From Triglochin maritima (lineage: Eukaryota > Streptophyta > Magnoliopsida > Alismatales > Juncaginaceae), in contig OY821772.1 of NCBI GenBank assembly GCA_963682175.1, positions 57,310,925 through 57,374,924 on the forward strand: 64,000 nt of DNA, given 5' to 3'. A model generated the notes under the pieces. That model made no database searches and was not told the DNA's origin. It was given only the letters and a program-made list of their open reading frames with translations. The translations under genes and the position numbers were made by a program. Positions 1-12,105 of this stretch are shown piece after piece (positions within the stretch are counted from its first letter, which is position 1; every line of letters begins with the position of its first letter).

Positions 1-436
1 TAAACACATACATTTACTTTCCCGTTTATTCCTTCTTCCAATTTTTCTGATAGAAGATGAATCTACTCTCTTTAAAATGAGTTGACATTGATGTATCTTC
101 AACAATAGCTTAAAAATTAAATTTCAAATTGAAAATGTTAACCGTAGACTCATATCATTTATGTATGTAAAAATTCAAAATATAAAAATTGGGAGTCATT
201 TCATATAACTTTAAAAGATAGAAAGATGAATGCATTTACGTTCGTTAAAATTTTGGTTTTTTGATCTTATATCAAATGACTTCTAATTTATTTTTATTAT
301 TATTTACATATATAGATAATATGATTCATAAACGAAGATATACAATTCTAATTTTTAATTTGAAAAGTTTGAATTTTAAGTTATTATCAAAATAAATTGT
401 TTTAAACTTATTTTAAGAGTTCACTTTTTTATATCC
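1..436. other. AT-rich intergenic DNA left of the hAT nest
   Basis: No open reading frame of note, no RNA gene and no repeat structure seen. The stretch ends at the 8-bp target duplication of the hAT element. Confidence 0.6.
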
Positions 437-851
437 ATAATTATCAGTGTTCAGGGAACGCCTAGGCGAGCCTAGGCGACCAGGTGCGTCCGATCGCCTG
501 GGCGATCGCATAGGCGTTTGTGTGACCGCCCAACTCTGGGCGGTCTTTTTTTTAAATTTTAATTCAATTAAATTTGATAAAATAGATTAAAGAAATCAGG
601 AAAAATCGGGAAAAATAGGAAAAAATACACAAATATTATCTAAAAATATTATACATGTTTAGATTTCAAAAAGACACATAGTTCATCGACCAAGGCCTCA
701 CTAGGCACCCCCTCTACCCACCTAAACACTTAGGTATACAATTTATTGCTTAGTAGTACGATTACAAATGTAACTCAGAGTTCATACAATAGCAGATAAG
801 AGAGAAATTAGAATTACAAGTTATCTAACTAATTCCATTGGACACATTGAT

Positions 852-1593
852 CTAATGTCCAAGTGGGAACCATATCATATCCTCCACCACCATCAGAGTC
901 GTCGGAGTGGTTCTCGTTCGGATTGTCGACGTAGACATCATCTTCTTCAGTTTCTTCATCGTCGGATTGGACATATTGCTCGTCGATGTCCGTCGGTGGT
1001 TGAGAACTCGATGACCTGGATCTCTAGAACTAATGTGAACGATGACATCATCCATGCCAACACCTAATAATGGCGCGTCAGATGCAGTGGAACACCGCGC
1101 GTCAGATGACGTGGATCGAGCAAAGCGTCTCCGTGAAGAAGAATGTCCTAAAGCTGCTTCCTCGGCATCGACCCAGGTAAGCTCCTCTCCAGTGAAGACC
1201 AGATCTTCGGTTTCTACCAACCATGGATGCTCGTCGAAGAGATCGTAGTCCACACTGATGGGGTCATAAAATTCGGGCTTCTCCATCCTTTGCTGAAACA
1301 TTTGCCTTAACTTTTGGTTGTAGTCACATACACCAAGTCATTCATCTTCTTCACAGCCAAACTGTTCCTTCTCATTGAGTGCAACTGCTCGAAGACACTC
1401 CAATTCCGCTCACAACCTGATGCCGAGCATGTCAATCCCAACACCCCCAGGGCCAATCTCTGTAATGCGGTCTCTCCCATGTCTGCGCCATAAGATTGCA
1501 ACCAATCTATAGGTCTTCTTTCCGTCCTTTGTCTGACGATCATATCCCTCGAGAATATTCCAAGGGAGTTCTTGTAACGATCAAGTAGACCGC
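852..1593 (-). pseudogene. hAT transposase, C-terminal part
   Basis: Minus-strand continuation of the transposase broken by the LTR retrotransposon at 1594. The piece reads through a typical hAT C-terminal dimerisation motif (SASGCERNWSVFEQLHS, then RRNSL and DLVYV), which marks the end of the catalytic fold in hAT proteins. The reading frame shifts by one base near 1325; the downstream frame continues with NQKLRQMFQQRM and an acidic tail to about 852. The frameshift, the in-frame stops of the N-terminal piece and the insertions mean the gene cannot make a working transposase. The target-site duplication ACCGC at 1589-1593 is shared with 22173-22177, so the two halves were once contiguous. 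Confidence 0.85.
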
Positions 1594-2430
1594 TGTTGAC
1601 ACAAAAAAAATCTCCAATCAAAATAAAATTTTCAACGATCGTCGACCAATTGTCATCCCAGCTTAGTGGAAACATATGCAATTTGAAACTCTATTGAGAT
1701 GAAGACTAAGCAATTAAATCGAAATGAAAATTAAGGAATTATCAATCTCTTGATCTATATTTATTAGATTGGACATGAAAATAGTCAAAACATGAAGAGA
1801 TGTAGAATATCACAAGATGAAAGGGTGAAAATAAAATTTCGCCACTAAATAAATAAATCCAACAAAATTGTTGAGTTTAAGCCTACACGTAATATGAAGT
1901 ATGGATTATTATTTTATATTTCAAAAAAAAGGGGAGTGAGACGAAGGTCATGTACGTTCGTGCGTGCCACACCATCTCCACCTCAACCATTACATTCCCC
2001 ACGATCATACCCATGGTTTTGTCCACCATCACAAATTTCTCCTTTCTCGTGCCCTCTTCAATTCATAATCCCTATATGCGTACTATAGAACTAACAATTA
2101 AATACCATGAAGTTAAGCATGAATCAAACTTCATTATGTAAAATAATTGGCTGAAATGCAGCATGCTGTGTTGAATGGGCACGTGTAGGTTTCCATGCAT
2201 AAATATTTGAAAGACTAAAGTCCTCAATTATCTCTCCATTATTATACATAAATAAACATGGGAGGATACGGTTAACAATATATGAACGTGACATGTGAAG
2301 ACGTGTTCATACGGGAGTCTCTTATCCCTCTCCATATCAAACTCAAACCAACCACCATGCCAGAACCGTTCCACACGACCATGCCATGATTTCATACACG
2401 TAGACAACTCCTCCATTCCCTCTCTTCCTC

Positions 2431-2438
2431 TATAAAAA
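2431..2438 (+). promoter_or_regulatory. TATA box of the 5' LTR promoter
   Basis: TATAAAAA follows a pyrimidine-rich stretch and precedes CCCATCGAAATCTCTC, a plausible start region. The same motif is at 18405 and, because of the internal duplication in the 3' LTR, again at 19132. Confidence 0.6.
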
Positions 2439-2699
2439 CCCATCGAAATCTCTCTAAACAGGGACATACGTACCAAAGTGAGAAGAGTTTATTTGTTGTT
2501 GGACAAAAGAAGATCAACATCCTCCCAACAAGCAACAGACGCCGGTTTCATCCAACGCCGGTTCCAACTCCACGGCGGTGCCGATTCCATCAATCCCAAC
2601 AACAACAACTCCGGCAAGTGCAAATTCCGGCGAATATTTTCTGTAATAATAATAATAATTAAACTAAATGTGCACGGGTGGCCACACCCTTGGGGATCC

Positions 2700-2870
2700 G
2701 TACCCATCCGTGTACTTAACGACCGTTCCGGCCTCCTCCTTTTAAGGAATCGAACCCGGACGGTCGCCCGTTTAGCCAAACGGCCACCTCCCTTGGGGAA
2801 TCGTACCCGTTTGGCTTGGGAAAAATACGTCATTCCGGCCTCTTCCTTTTTGAAGGATCGAACCCGGTTT
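2700..2870 (-). repeat. Two related segments with tRNA B-box-like motifs on the minus strand
   Basis: On the minus strand GGGTTCGATTCC (2757-2746) matches the internal B box of Pol III genes, and GGGTTCGATCC recurs at 2865-2855. Each lies in a copy of a roughly 35-bp segment containing TTCCGGCCTC and AAGGA. About 25-30 bp on the 5' side of the first B box is an A-box-like TGGCTAAACGG. This could be an old tRNA-derived SINE absorbed into the LTR or a tRNA-like structural element; I cannot decide which. The same segments recur in the 3' LTR. Confidence 0.35.
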
Positions 2871-4436
2871 GATCGACTATAATTTGACAAAAAAAAGGGA
2901 CGCCGGAAGGCTGCCGAAATTTAGCCAGAAAATGACAAATACTCGAACCAAATAAATACAACGGTTCTAAGTTTGATACAAAATAATAATAATAATAACA
3001 ACCAAAACAACATTGAATTGGCTTATAAATGAAAATTTCGGATCAACATACATGATTGGTCACCGTCGCAATATCATATGAGCGTTAAATAAGAGAAATT
3101 AAATGATCCAAACCGGGGTCAAAACTCTGTGCACGCCAGCGACGTGAATATTAATGGGGTAAAACAACAGAAATCCAATGTTGAAACTTACAATTATTTG
3201 GATCCGGTTCACTGGAAAACTTGGACGACCAAAAGAAGTATACGTACTGTAATCTTAATTGGCATTAGAACAACGATTATACTGAAACAATTCAATTAAT
3301 GAATTGATCTGGACTCAAATCCAAAAGCTTCAACAGACACGAATTGAAGCACCACTTAGAAATCAACAGCTTGGCTTCTTAAAATCCAAGCACCATTCTG
3401 GTCGTTAATGACATTAAGTTAATTAAAAAGAACAATTATATTTTCATCATATGTGGATTTCATCCTTCTGTTAAAAGGTGAATTCTTTTGCGTCCTAAAT
3501 AGCTTTCAGACTAGGAACGCATCCAGATCAGGATCGGAGATTAAATGAACTCTAGTAATGTGGTAATGTGTTGAAAAGATTATCGTGTCGAGATCTGATA
3601 ATGATTCGACTTCGATTTAAATCGTTATACCTCATTAAACATAAATTAATGACGAAGGTGTGAAGATAGTTACGGCTTCCAAATCCTAATCAATGAATGC
3701 AAGATGTAAAAAACAAAAGAAAAAGAAAGAAAGAAACACGCACATGGTCTTCTTTATGTATATATGGATTCGGCATCAAAATAAAGAAAAGAGTCCAAAA
3801 TATATTTATATCGATTTCATCTAGATTGGTCCGAACGTAATGTGCAAGTGATGTACTTACTTGGGTGGGATACCAAGATGAAACTTCTATATCGGTTATG
3901 AATTATGTATAAACAATGTAATGTAATGTAATTTTCAAATCCATTATATCTTAATGTGCAAGTGATATGTGAATCCTCTCAAGGAAATGGATATATAAAC
4001 CCATGCACCAACACTACGTGCATGACTACGAACACTTTAAGGGATTTTGTATGCTGACCCATAAATAAGTTGAAATCAGGAAAATAACTCCCAAGTATGT
4101 GATGAAAGAAAAGAAGTCTACTGAGATGGACGAAATTGCAGAATAATCCAAGATGTGGAAAAATCTGTCAAATCAACTCCAATCCAGACAAATATCAAAG
4201 TGGTCCATCCAAATGAAAAAAATTACAAATCCACCACTAAACATGGATAAACTACAACAATACATAAGTTGTATCATTTGATATGCAAATTGACCTTGAA
4301 ATCCAAATAGTCCCTTTAAATGGGCAAATTACAAATTCATCCCTAAATATGGATAAATTGCAAAATAAATCTTCAAAGTTGTAAAATATGTCAGCCAACC
4401 TAAAAATTGAAAACAAATATAAAACCTAAATATTGA

Positions 4437-5000
4437 CTGCTCTAATAATAAGAGAGGATGCACGTCAAGCTGGATCTTGGGTTCCCTCTCTCTTATCGTT
4501 GGAGTGATCAAAAAACTAAAATACGGACTACCTTAGTCGTAAGTGAGGATGCACGCCAAGCATGATCTTGGGTTCCCTCTCTCTTACGAACGATGGAGTC
4601 TTCATTTAACAAATCAAATGAACAAACCCAAATAACTTATAAATACATATACAATCCCTCTGGGTCATGAGGCTAAACTGTCCAAGACACTCAACAAATT
4701 GAGTATATAAAATATTCTCCCAGTTATGAGATTAAACTAACTATTTGATGATATTTAAATATAAGAATCATCGGCAAAAATAACATACATATATACAAAA
4801 TGTCCTCCAGGTTATGAGGCTAAACTGACCAAGATATGACGATATTGATACCAAAAGAATAATCGTCCAAACAACATACATATACATAAATCACCTCCTA
4901 GGTTATGAGTTTAAACTAACCGTTTGTACGATATTATTCTAATGTAAGAATTATCATTGACAAATCAAACATAAATCCCCTCCGGGTTACGAGGCTAAAC
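4437..5000 (+). repeat. Structured repeat cluster in the 5' LTR (stem-loops and pseudoknot-like motifs)
   Basis: Two stem-loops share AGGATGCACG, CCAAG (GTCAAG in one copy), CTTGGGTTCCCTCTCTC; the outer stem changes in a compensated way (ATAAG with CTTAT at 4446-4495; CGTAAG with CTTACG at 4538-4588). They are followed by five CCTC-loop-GAGG units, each with a conserved TAAAC linker and a downstream segment complementary to the loop (GGTTA with TGACC or TAACC; AGTTA with TAACT). Identical copies are at 21143-21703 in the 3' LTR. Confidence 0.7.
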
Positions 5001-5472
5001 TGACCAATATTGTGACAATATATCACAATAAAAAAAAGGGAGATCATTATCGAATCGATCAAAAGCACGAGTCGATAAATCCCCGTCCCTAATATATCGA
5101 AATATAAGAATCCTATTAATAAAAATATATCTGAAATTGTTAATATAACAACAATTTTGGTTTATAGTTCGCAAAAGGGATGCTTATGTATTTTCCATTT
5201 GTGCAATGCATAAATATGTCAACTCTTGTATTTCATATTTATTCCTTCAATTTAATGAAATGAAAGAAAATGTTGCACTTATTTACTTTCTGGCTAGTTA
5301 TTCACACTTATTTAATTTCCTGTACAAATGAATGACATGAGTATGACACAATGAGGCATTCTTCTATAAGAAGTTGTAAGGTGCGGAATTCCATTATGAA
5401 TTCTTGAGAGGTCTTCGCAACACCAAAAATATATAAACACAAAGAGAACAAAAAACTCCACGTTAAACAGAA

Positions 5473-5489
5473 TGGCACACCCGGTGGGA
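5473..5489 (+). other. Primer binding site of the LTR retrotransposon
   Basis: TGGCACACCCGGTGGGA begins three bases after the end of the 5' LTR. The TGG start and the position fit a tRNA 3'-end complement used to prime minus-strand synthesis. I do not assign the tRNA with certainty. Confidence 0.7.
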
Positions 5490-5568
5490 CCTCTCATCCT
5501 CGTAGTCATGTCTCGTGTCATTAATCTAACATAAAACCTTCCACGTTGTACAGGAACGAAAATTTGCG

Positions 5569-8500
5569 ATGGAAACTAGCATGAAGGTGATATTTACGGC
5601 TCCCGTCTCTTTTGGCTCCTTCGAGCCAGCCATGTTCAAGTATTCTTTTGAACACGGCCTCGTGACGGGTTATGAGATTGAAGTACCCATCAAGCCTTCA
5701 ACTTTTAGTCCGGTGGGCAACATCGTGGTCACTTCAGAAAAGGAACGATTGGAAAGGACGCAACCGGAGTTTGCAATTGCTGAAATTCCTGAAGCACATG
5801 CTAAAATTTCGAAGAAGAAAAGGAACAAGACACGCAAGCCAAAGGTGAAAGAAGCCAAATCATCGTCCAACCAGTCACCAAAGAGTCCTTGCATGCCTGG
5901 TTCACCAAGCAAACTAGTTAAGTGTCATGTACGACCCCAAAAGTCATTATTGGGAAATTTCAAGGCTCATAAAAGGGTTGGAGGGAACCCGAAGGCACTT
6001 AACGACAAACAAATGTCGCTCATCCTGAATAAAATTAATGATTATGAGATGGTGATTCTCTCTAGTAGAGACGTCTACCGTCTTACTGGAGTACACATGA
6101 CCGAAAACATTTCGATGAATGATTGCTTCACAATTCCAGCTCGCGTGTTGGTATGTGCAATTAAACTGAGAATGAAAGCGCAAAAAATGGGTGTCAACTT
6201 AATATCTTCGCCTGTTTTTAGCAGTTCTCTCATCCCAATGGAATGTAGAGTTATCTCGTCCTCCCCACTTAACGGAAAGCCTTTTAGGCCATATCCTAAG
6301 AGGATGAAAGTTTCCCGAAGTGGGAAATCAGTTTTGATCGATGGGAGTCGTTTCAGTCTGACAAGCGACGAGCTAGAAATAATGGAACCTGACTATTCTG
6401 TGAATATATCGACGAATAATCGATACGATATTCTGAGGAGAACAGACGAGGAAAAGCCTATGTTAAGAAGAAAGAAATATGCACGGACTTCTGTTTGGGA
6501 CAGGATCGGTAGCGGCACATCGCGTACGTCCGTATTCGAACGCATTTCTCGTCATCCGAAGACAAGGTCTGAAACCCGGAGTATTAAAATGAAGTGGGAC
6601 GGAAATCTCGAAATTGAAACAAATCCTGAGGTACGACGGAAAGAAAAGTCAAGTAAGTTGGAAATCAAACGGATTAATCTATCCAAAAGGCAGGTTCTAA
6701 CAGTGTTAGTCAAATCCGATGATCGATTGGAGGGTACAGGGTCTACAGCTGATAGTGATACCCTTACTCACAGTTGTTATATGGTACAAATAACTGAAAA
6801 TCCCTACAAAAAAACAAGGAGAGAAACAAATGATGACCTGCCGAACACTATAGAAGAACTCCAAGACATAGTCTCCCAACCAGGTGTGGACACAAGGAGG
6901 AAAGAACGGGCTAGGCAGAAGTTGAGAAATCTAGAGAAGCAACCAATACCCGAAGAAGATTTTAGGAATTCAAGACAGGACGACACCCCAACTTTTGTGG
7001 ATGAGCAAATATCGAAGGGGTATGCTAGCGGTGATGAAGAAGTACCAGTTCAGACTGTGTATACAACCGGAGAATCTTCAAGAGAAGAACATTTCAAAAA
7101 ACAAATAGAAGACCTTCAACAAATGGTCTTGCAACTGTCTGCAACCATCGAGTCAATGAACTTGGAAAAAGAACGAGAAGTGGCCGGACAAAGGGACATG
7201 GTTGAACAAGCCGTGAACGCTCGATTCTCGGAGATGAGCAACACTGATCAGAGGCCGTTAAATCTCCTAAACCCTTACACAGTTCCATATCCAATAAAGC
7301 ATTTGGAGACCAGATTACCTGTCGGGCATGTGCAACCAAAATTCACAAAATATAATGGGACGGGAGAACCGCGAGAACATCTAGCTCATTTTACAGCTCA
7401 GTGTGGAGACCTCGCAAACGACGAGTCATACTTGCTAAAGTTGTTCGTTCTTTCATTGAGTGGACCAGCTTTTGAATGGTATGGGACGTTAAAACCAAAC
7501 TCTGTCCCCAATTGGAGTACCATGCAAACACTGTTTATTCAGCGGTTTTTCACTACCGTTAGGAAAGTCTCAATCGCAGAATTGAGCATGCTTAAACAAA
7601 GAATCGGAGAATCATCCACCGATTTTATATTGCGATGGAGGAATACTTCGATGTATTGCTCACAGGAAATTGAACAGGCTGAAGCCGTTCGTCTTTGTCA
7701 AAGCAACTTTAGGCCTGAACTTGGGTGGAAATTGGTCGGAGAAGATATACGAACTTTCGAGCGTTTGAACACTAAAGCTCGAGATGTCGAATTATTCTTA
7801 CAGCAATATCCAAACATTTTTCCTACCACTCCTTCATCTTCGGGGACTTCCAAAGTCAAAAAGGATGAAAAGAGAAAGGAGGTTAAGGAGAGTCACAACA
7901 CATTCGCCCAAGGAAGGAGAATGGAAGGGAAGCAGGAAACACCTCAACAAGCTCCAAGACCCAGAACCACCATAGAAGAGAGAAGAAACAAACCTTACTC
8001 TTTCCGAAGAGATAAAGTGAAGAAGCTCTTTCAACGCGCAATAGAAGTGGGAAAGCTTCGCCTCCCGGAACCAAAACGGCCAAGAGATGTCGACAAATCA
8101 AGTGAACCAAATTATTGCTTGTACCATAGGATGTTGGGTCACATAGTCGAAGATTGCTGGGTCTTTAAAGATATAATGCAGAATATGATAGAAAAGGGCG
8201 AAATTGAGCTCAATAACTCAATTAGGGTTGATCCACCGCAACCTCATCTTCATCCTGGTGAAAAGGAAACTGCTCATGTTGTTGAATCTACTCACATTAC
8301 TTTTCCACCATGCCATATTGAAGATTTAATATGCCAAATGATGAAATTCATGCCTTGGGTGACTGTTCAACAAGAAGAAGTAACTCCCACTAATCAAACG
8401 CCAGTGAAGGAAATCGTTCGGGATCCGAGGAAGGGTAAGGCTCCTATTGTCAAGGAACCAACCAACATCAAAGAAACAATTCATGTAATCCAGAAACTAA

Positions 8501-11500
8501 AAGATAGTATGGAAGATATTGTTAACGAGATGGAGGGGTGTGTTTGTACTAGTCTTGCTTCTACCTCATGTGGGGCAACATCAAAAGGTGACAACGACGA
8601 AGGTTGGCAAGTTGTGACACGTCGAAAGAAATCTTCTCAGCCTCAAGCACCGCCACTGCCGCCACAAAAGCAATATTCAAGACAACATCTTCGTCGAGCC
8701 CTTAAATACCTACAGAAAAGAAGTAAAGCAAAGAAGCCAGTGGAACCAAAGAAAACACCAAATGAGCTAAGCCCGTTGGAAAGATTGCAAAAACTAATTA
8801 ACAAGTTGAAGGAGTATGAGCAGGGTACCCCGAAAAATATAACTTTGGAAGATTATATGCCATGGGAACTATTGCTGGAAAAGAGAAGGGACGAGCCCTC
8901 GGGAGAAGAACCTGAAGATAAGACGGAACCAATTGTACACGAGTGTCGAATGGTGGGTTCATCTCCAGTCGACAGTGTTGGTTCACCTACAGGAATCAAG
9001 GAAATGTTTTCATGGTGCAATGAACCCAGTGATGAAGATGAAGGAATAAATTTCATCCAACTAAGGAAGGGTAAAATCCTGTCATCTACTCCAAAACAAC
9101 CCAAAAGTAAAGAAGTTAATTCGTCCAAGCAGTTGGTTGGTGAAACCGAAGGAAACAAAAATAATGATCAGGGAGCAGTTGAAGGAACGAAGCAATCTTC
9201 AAACAATGAACCTAATGACACCAAATCGAAAGTCAATTACGATGTCATTGCTCATTTGAAGAAAATCCCCGCTCTCCTTAGTATATATGATGCTTTGCAA
9301 CTGGCACCCGAATTGAAGGATGCTCTCATTCAAGCTTTGCAAAGATCAACAATATACGAAGCTCATCTGGCCGAGACCCAATCCGTATTCAAGCAAGGAA
9401 TCGCGCCAATCACCTTCAGCAAGGAAGATATGCTTCTGAAACATATAGATCATAATCGCCCTCTTTATTGCAAAGGAACCATGGAAGGTCATCCTGTGGG
9501 GCGCATACTCATTGATCCTGGTTCTTCAGTAAACCTCATACCGATGACCACACTAGCAAAGCTTTCCATCGCAAGGACAGATTTAAGCCCATCTGATATA
9601 GTCATACATGGGTTTGATCAACATTCACAAACTCCCATTGGCATGGTAGTGTTGAAACTCGTCTTTGGAGAATTTGAGACCGATGCAACGTTCTATGTGC
9701 TGAATGTGGGAACATCATATAAAGCATTGTTGGGACGTTCTTGGCTTCATGAAAATTTTGTTGTTCCCTCCACCGTCCACCAATGCTTCAAATACATACA
9801 CAATGGGAAGGAGCATAGATTCTTTGGAGAGCGTCAACCATTTGAAGCGCATGAGGTACATTTCCATGATGCTCGCTACTTTCTCGATGAACCTAAAGAA
9901 GGCAAAGCCCCCCCTCTCATACAAAAGGTCAATATGAGAAGTAATATACTCCCGGAAATAATAGAACTCGGTGATGACAATGAAGAACCCGCATTCAAAG
10001 TTGTTACACCTTCCAAGCGAGTAGACGGAATGAGGCAGTCTCTAAACACCAAGAAGCAGGTTAAGATTCCAGGTCCAACTATCAAATCAGATAGTAAGAA
10101 GGTGAAGGCAACATATACAATAGACTCTAATACGGTGATGACGTTGCCACCATGCACTATAAAGGCACTCGAAAAGCGAGAAGTGGACGTAGTAAAGTCT
10201 TTGAAGACTTTCATTGTTCCGTCAAAGAAAAGTAGTAGGAAGATAACTTTCTATAAAGGCGAACCACAACGTGTCGAGTCAAATACTCCCTTCGGCAAAA
10301 CAAATGAAATTGATGATGATGCTGATTTGGATGATTTCACCATCAATTCGAAGGTCTTGACAACTTTCAGAAATAGGAGAGAGAATCGTCCCTATAAGAA
10401 GAAGGAACAACAAAAATATGAACAAATATGGCGTCCGAAAGATGACAAGGGGCGTGATAGTACGCGGCAAGGGAAAGATCGCAGGGGTCTTGGTTGCTCA
10501 AACCACTTAAAGAAGCAAACAACATTACATATAACGGTAAGCTCTGCAGATATTGAGTCAAAGGATGTCGCGCAAGTCGAAGGATCTTTCGGTACTCAAC
10601 AATCACAGGTCGATGAAAATCAGACTGATAGTGGATCAGAGGGTGAAGAGATATTGCTTCAAGGTCAGTCTGATGTCGAGGGTATTCTCCCAGCTCCACG
10701 AGAAATGGAAGAAGGGGGACAAGCGACGGTTGATGAACTTTTAGAAATAAACTTGGGATCTAATGATGACCCGGAACCAACATTTATCAGTGCTTCTCTT
10801 AGTCTTAAAGAAAGGGAAGAATACATAACTCTTCTCAAAGAAAATCATGATTGTTTCGCTTGGAATTATAAACAAATGCCAGGTGTAGACCGAAATGTCG
10901 CTGAGCACCGTTTATCCATCGATCCCAAACATCCAGGAGTAAAACAGGGGCCTCGCAGGATGCACCCGGATATTCGTGATTTAGTGATTGCAGAAATTGA
11001 TAAGCTCATCAATGTTGGGTTCATCGAGCCCGTGATGTATACCAAGTGGTTATCAAATATTGTTCCAGTGCGAAAGAAAAATGGTCAGATTCGGGTTTGT
11101 GTAGATTTTCGTGATCTCAATAAAGCTTGTCCGAAAGATGATTTCCCCTTACCCATCACTGAACAGATGGTGGATGCTACAACTGGGTACGAAATCCTTA
11201 GTTTCATGGATGGATATTCTGGATATAATCAAATTATGATGGCCGAGGATGACAAAGTACATACAGCGTTCCGTACACCGAATGGGGTTTTCTGTTATAA
11301 AGTCATGCCTTTTGGGTTGAGAAATGCTGGTGCGACATATCAACGAGCCATGACACAAATATTCAGCGATTTGCTGCATAAACAAGTTGAATGTTATGTA
11401 GATGATCTGGTAGTCAAACCTAAAAAGAAGATCGAACATCTATCCGATCTTAAACTGATATTTAAAAGAGTTCGGAAGTATAACCTCAAAATGAACCCAT

Positions 11501-12105
11501 TGAAATGTACCTTTGGAGTCACAAGTGGCAGATTCTTAGGTTTTGTGGTTAAACACCGGGGCATCGAAGTTGATCCAACAAAAATCAAGGCAATTCAAGA
11601 ACTCCCTCCTCCAAAGAATTTGAAACAACTCAGATCACTTCAAGGACGTTTGGCGTATATAAGGCGCTTTATAGTAAATTTGTCTGGAAAATGCCAGCCT
11701 TTTTCCCGTCTCATGAAGAAGGGTGTAGCATTTGAATGGGATAAAGAATGTCAAAAAGCTTTTGAAGATGTAAAAAAGTATCTCCTTAATCCTCCTGTGT
11801 TGAGGGCATCGCAGGTAGGCAGGCCACTCATATTATATATCGCCGCCCAAGATTGCTCATTAGGAGCATTGCTTGCTCAAAAAACTGATGATGATAAAGA
11901 GCAAGCTTTATACTATTTGAGTAGGAGGCTAGTTGGGGCGGAATTTAAATATTCTGCAATCGAAAAAATATGCTTAGCATTGGTCTTTGCAGCTAAAAAA
12001 ATGCGTCATTATATGTTAGCTCATAAAGTCCATCTCATATCAAACGTGGACCCCATAAAATATATCATGACACGACCCACCTTGGCTGGACGTGTTGGCA
12101 AATGA
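5569..12105 (+). pseudogene. Retrotransposon polyprotein: N-terminal extension, Gag, protease, RT, RNase H
   Basis: One open frame of 2,178 residues ending at an in-frame stop (12103-12105) within pol. The first roughly 480 residues are a basic region of unknown function, followed by a coiled coil (about 505-545), Gag (about 585-745) and a zinc-knuckle-like motif near 848-862 (YCLYHRMLGH..EDC). The aspartic protease has DPGSS near 1316-1320 in the context RILIDPGSSVNLIP. Reverse transcriptase begins near 1790 and carries YVDD at 1943-1946; the first RNase H domain starts near 2055. In Ogre-type elements an extra ORF precedes gag; here equivalent sequence is fused in frame. Reading frame and domain order continue after the stop, so the break is a nonsense change, not a frameshift. 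The element would act in cytoplasmic particles and the nucleus. Confidence 0.9.

Larger units (their letters stand above)
1594..5469 (+). repeat. 5' LTR of the Tat/Ogre-like element
   Basis: 3,876 bp, from TGTTGACAC to TTAAACA. A TATA box (TATAAAAA, 2431-2438) gives a likely transcription start near 2460, so U3 is about 0.87 kb and R-U5 about 3 kb. The transcribed part contains two related GC-rich segments (2725-2759 and 2833-2868), two copies of a long stem-loop (4440-4504 and about 4533-4595) and five copies of the pseudoknot-like CCTC...GAGG motif (about 4656-5000). Confidence 0.9.

Noticed and set aside
524..552. Perfect stem GACCGCCCA/TGGGCGGTC followed by eight T, like a bacterial rho-independent terminator
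   Set aside because: The region is plant nuclear DNA and lies in the subterminal repeat zone of the hAT element, which is rich in such palindromes.
2478..2890. Long overlapping frames on both strands in the LTR, repeated at 18452 and 19179
   Set aside because: They lie in the transcribed leader of the LTR, have no protein-like features, and are copies only because the LTR is repeated.
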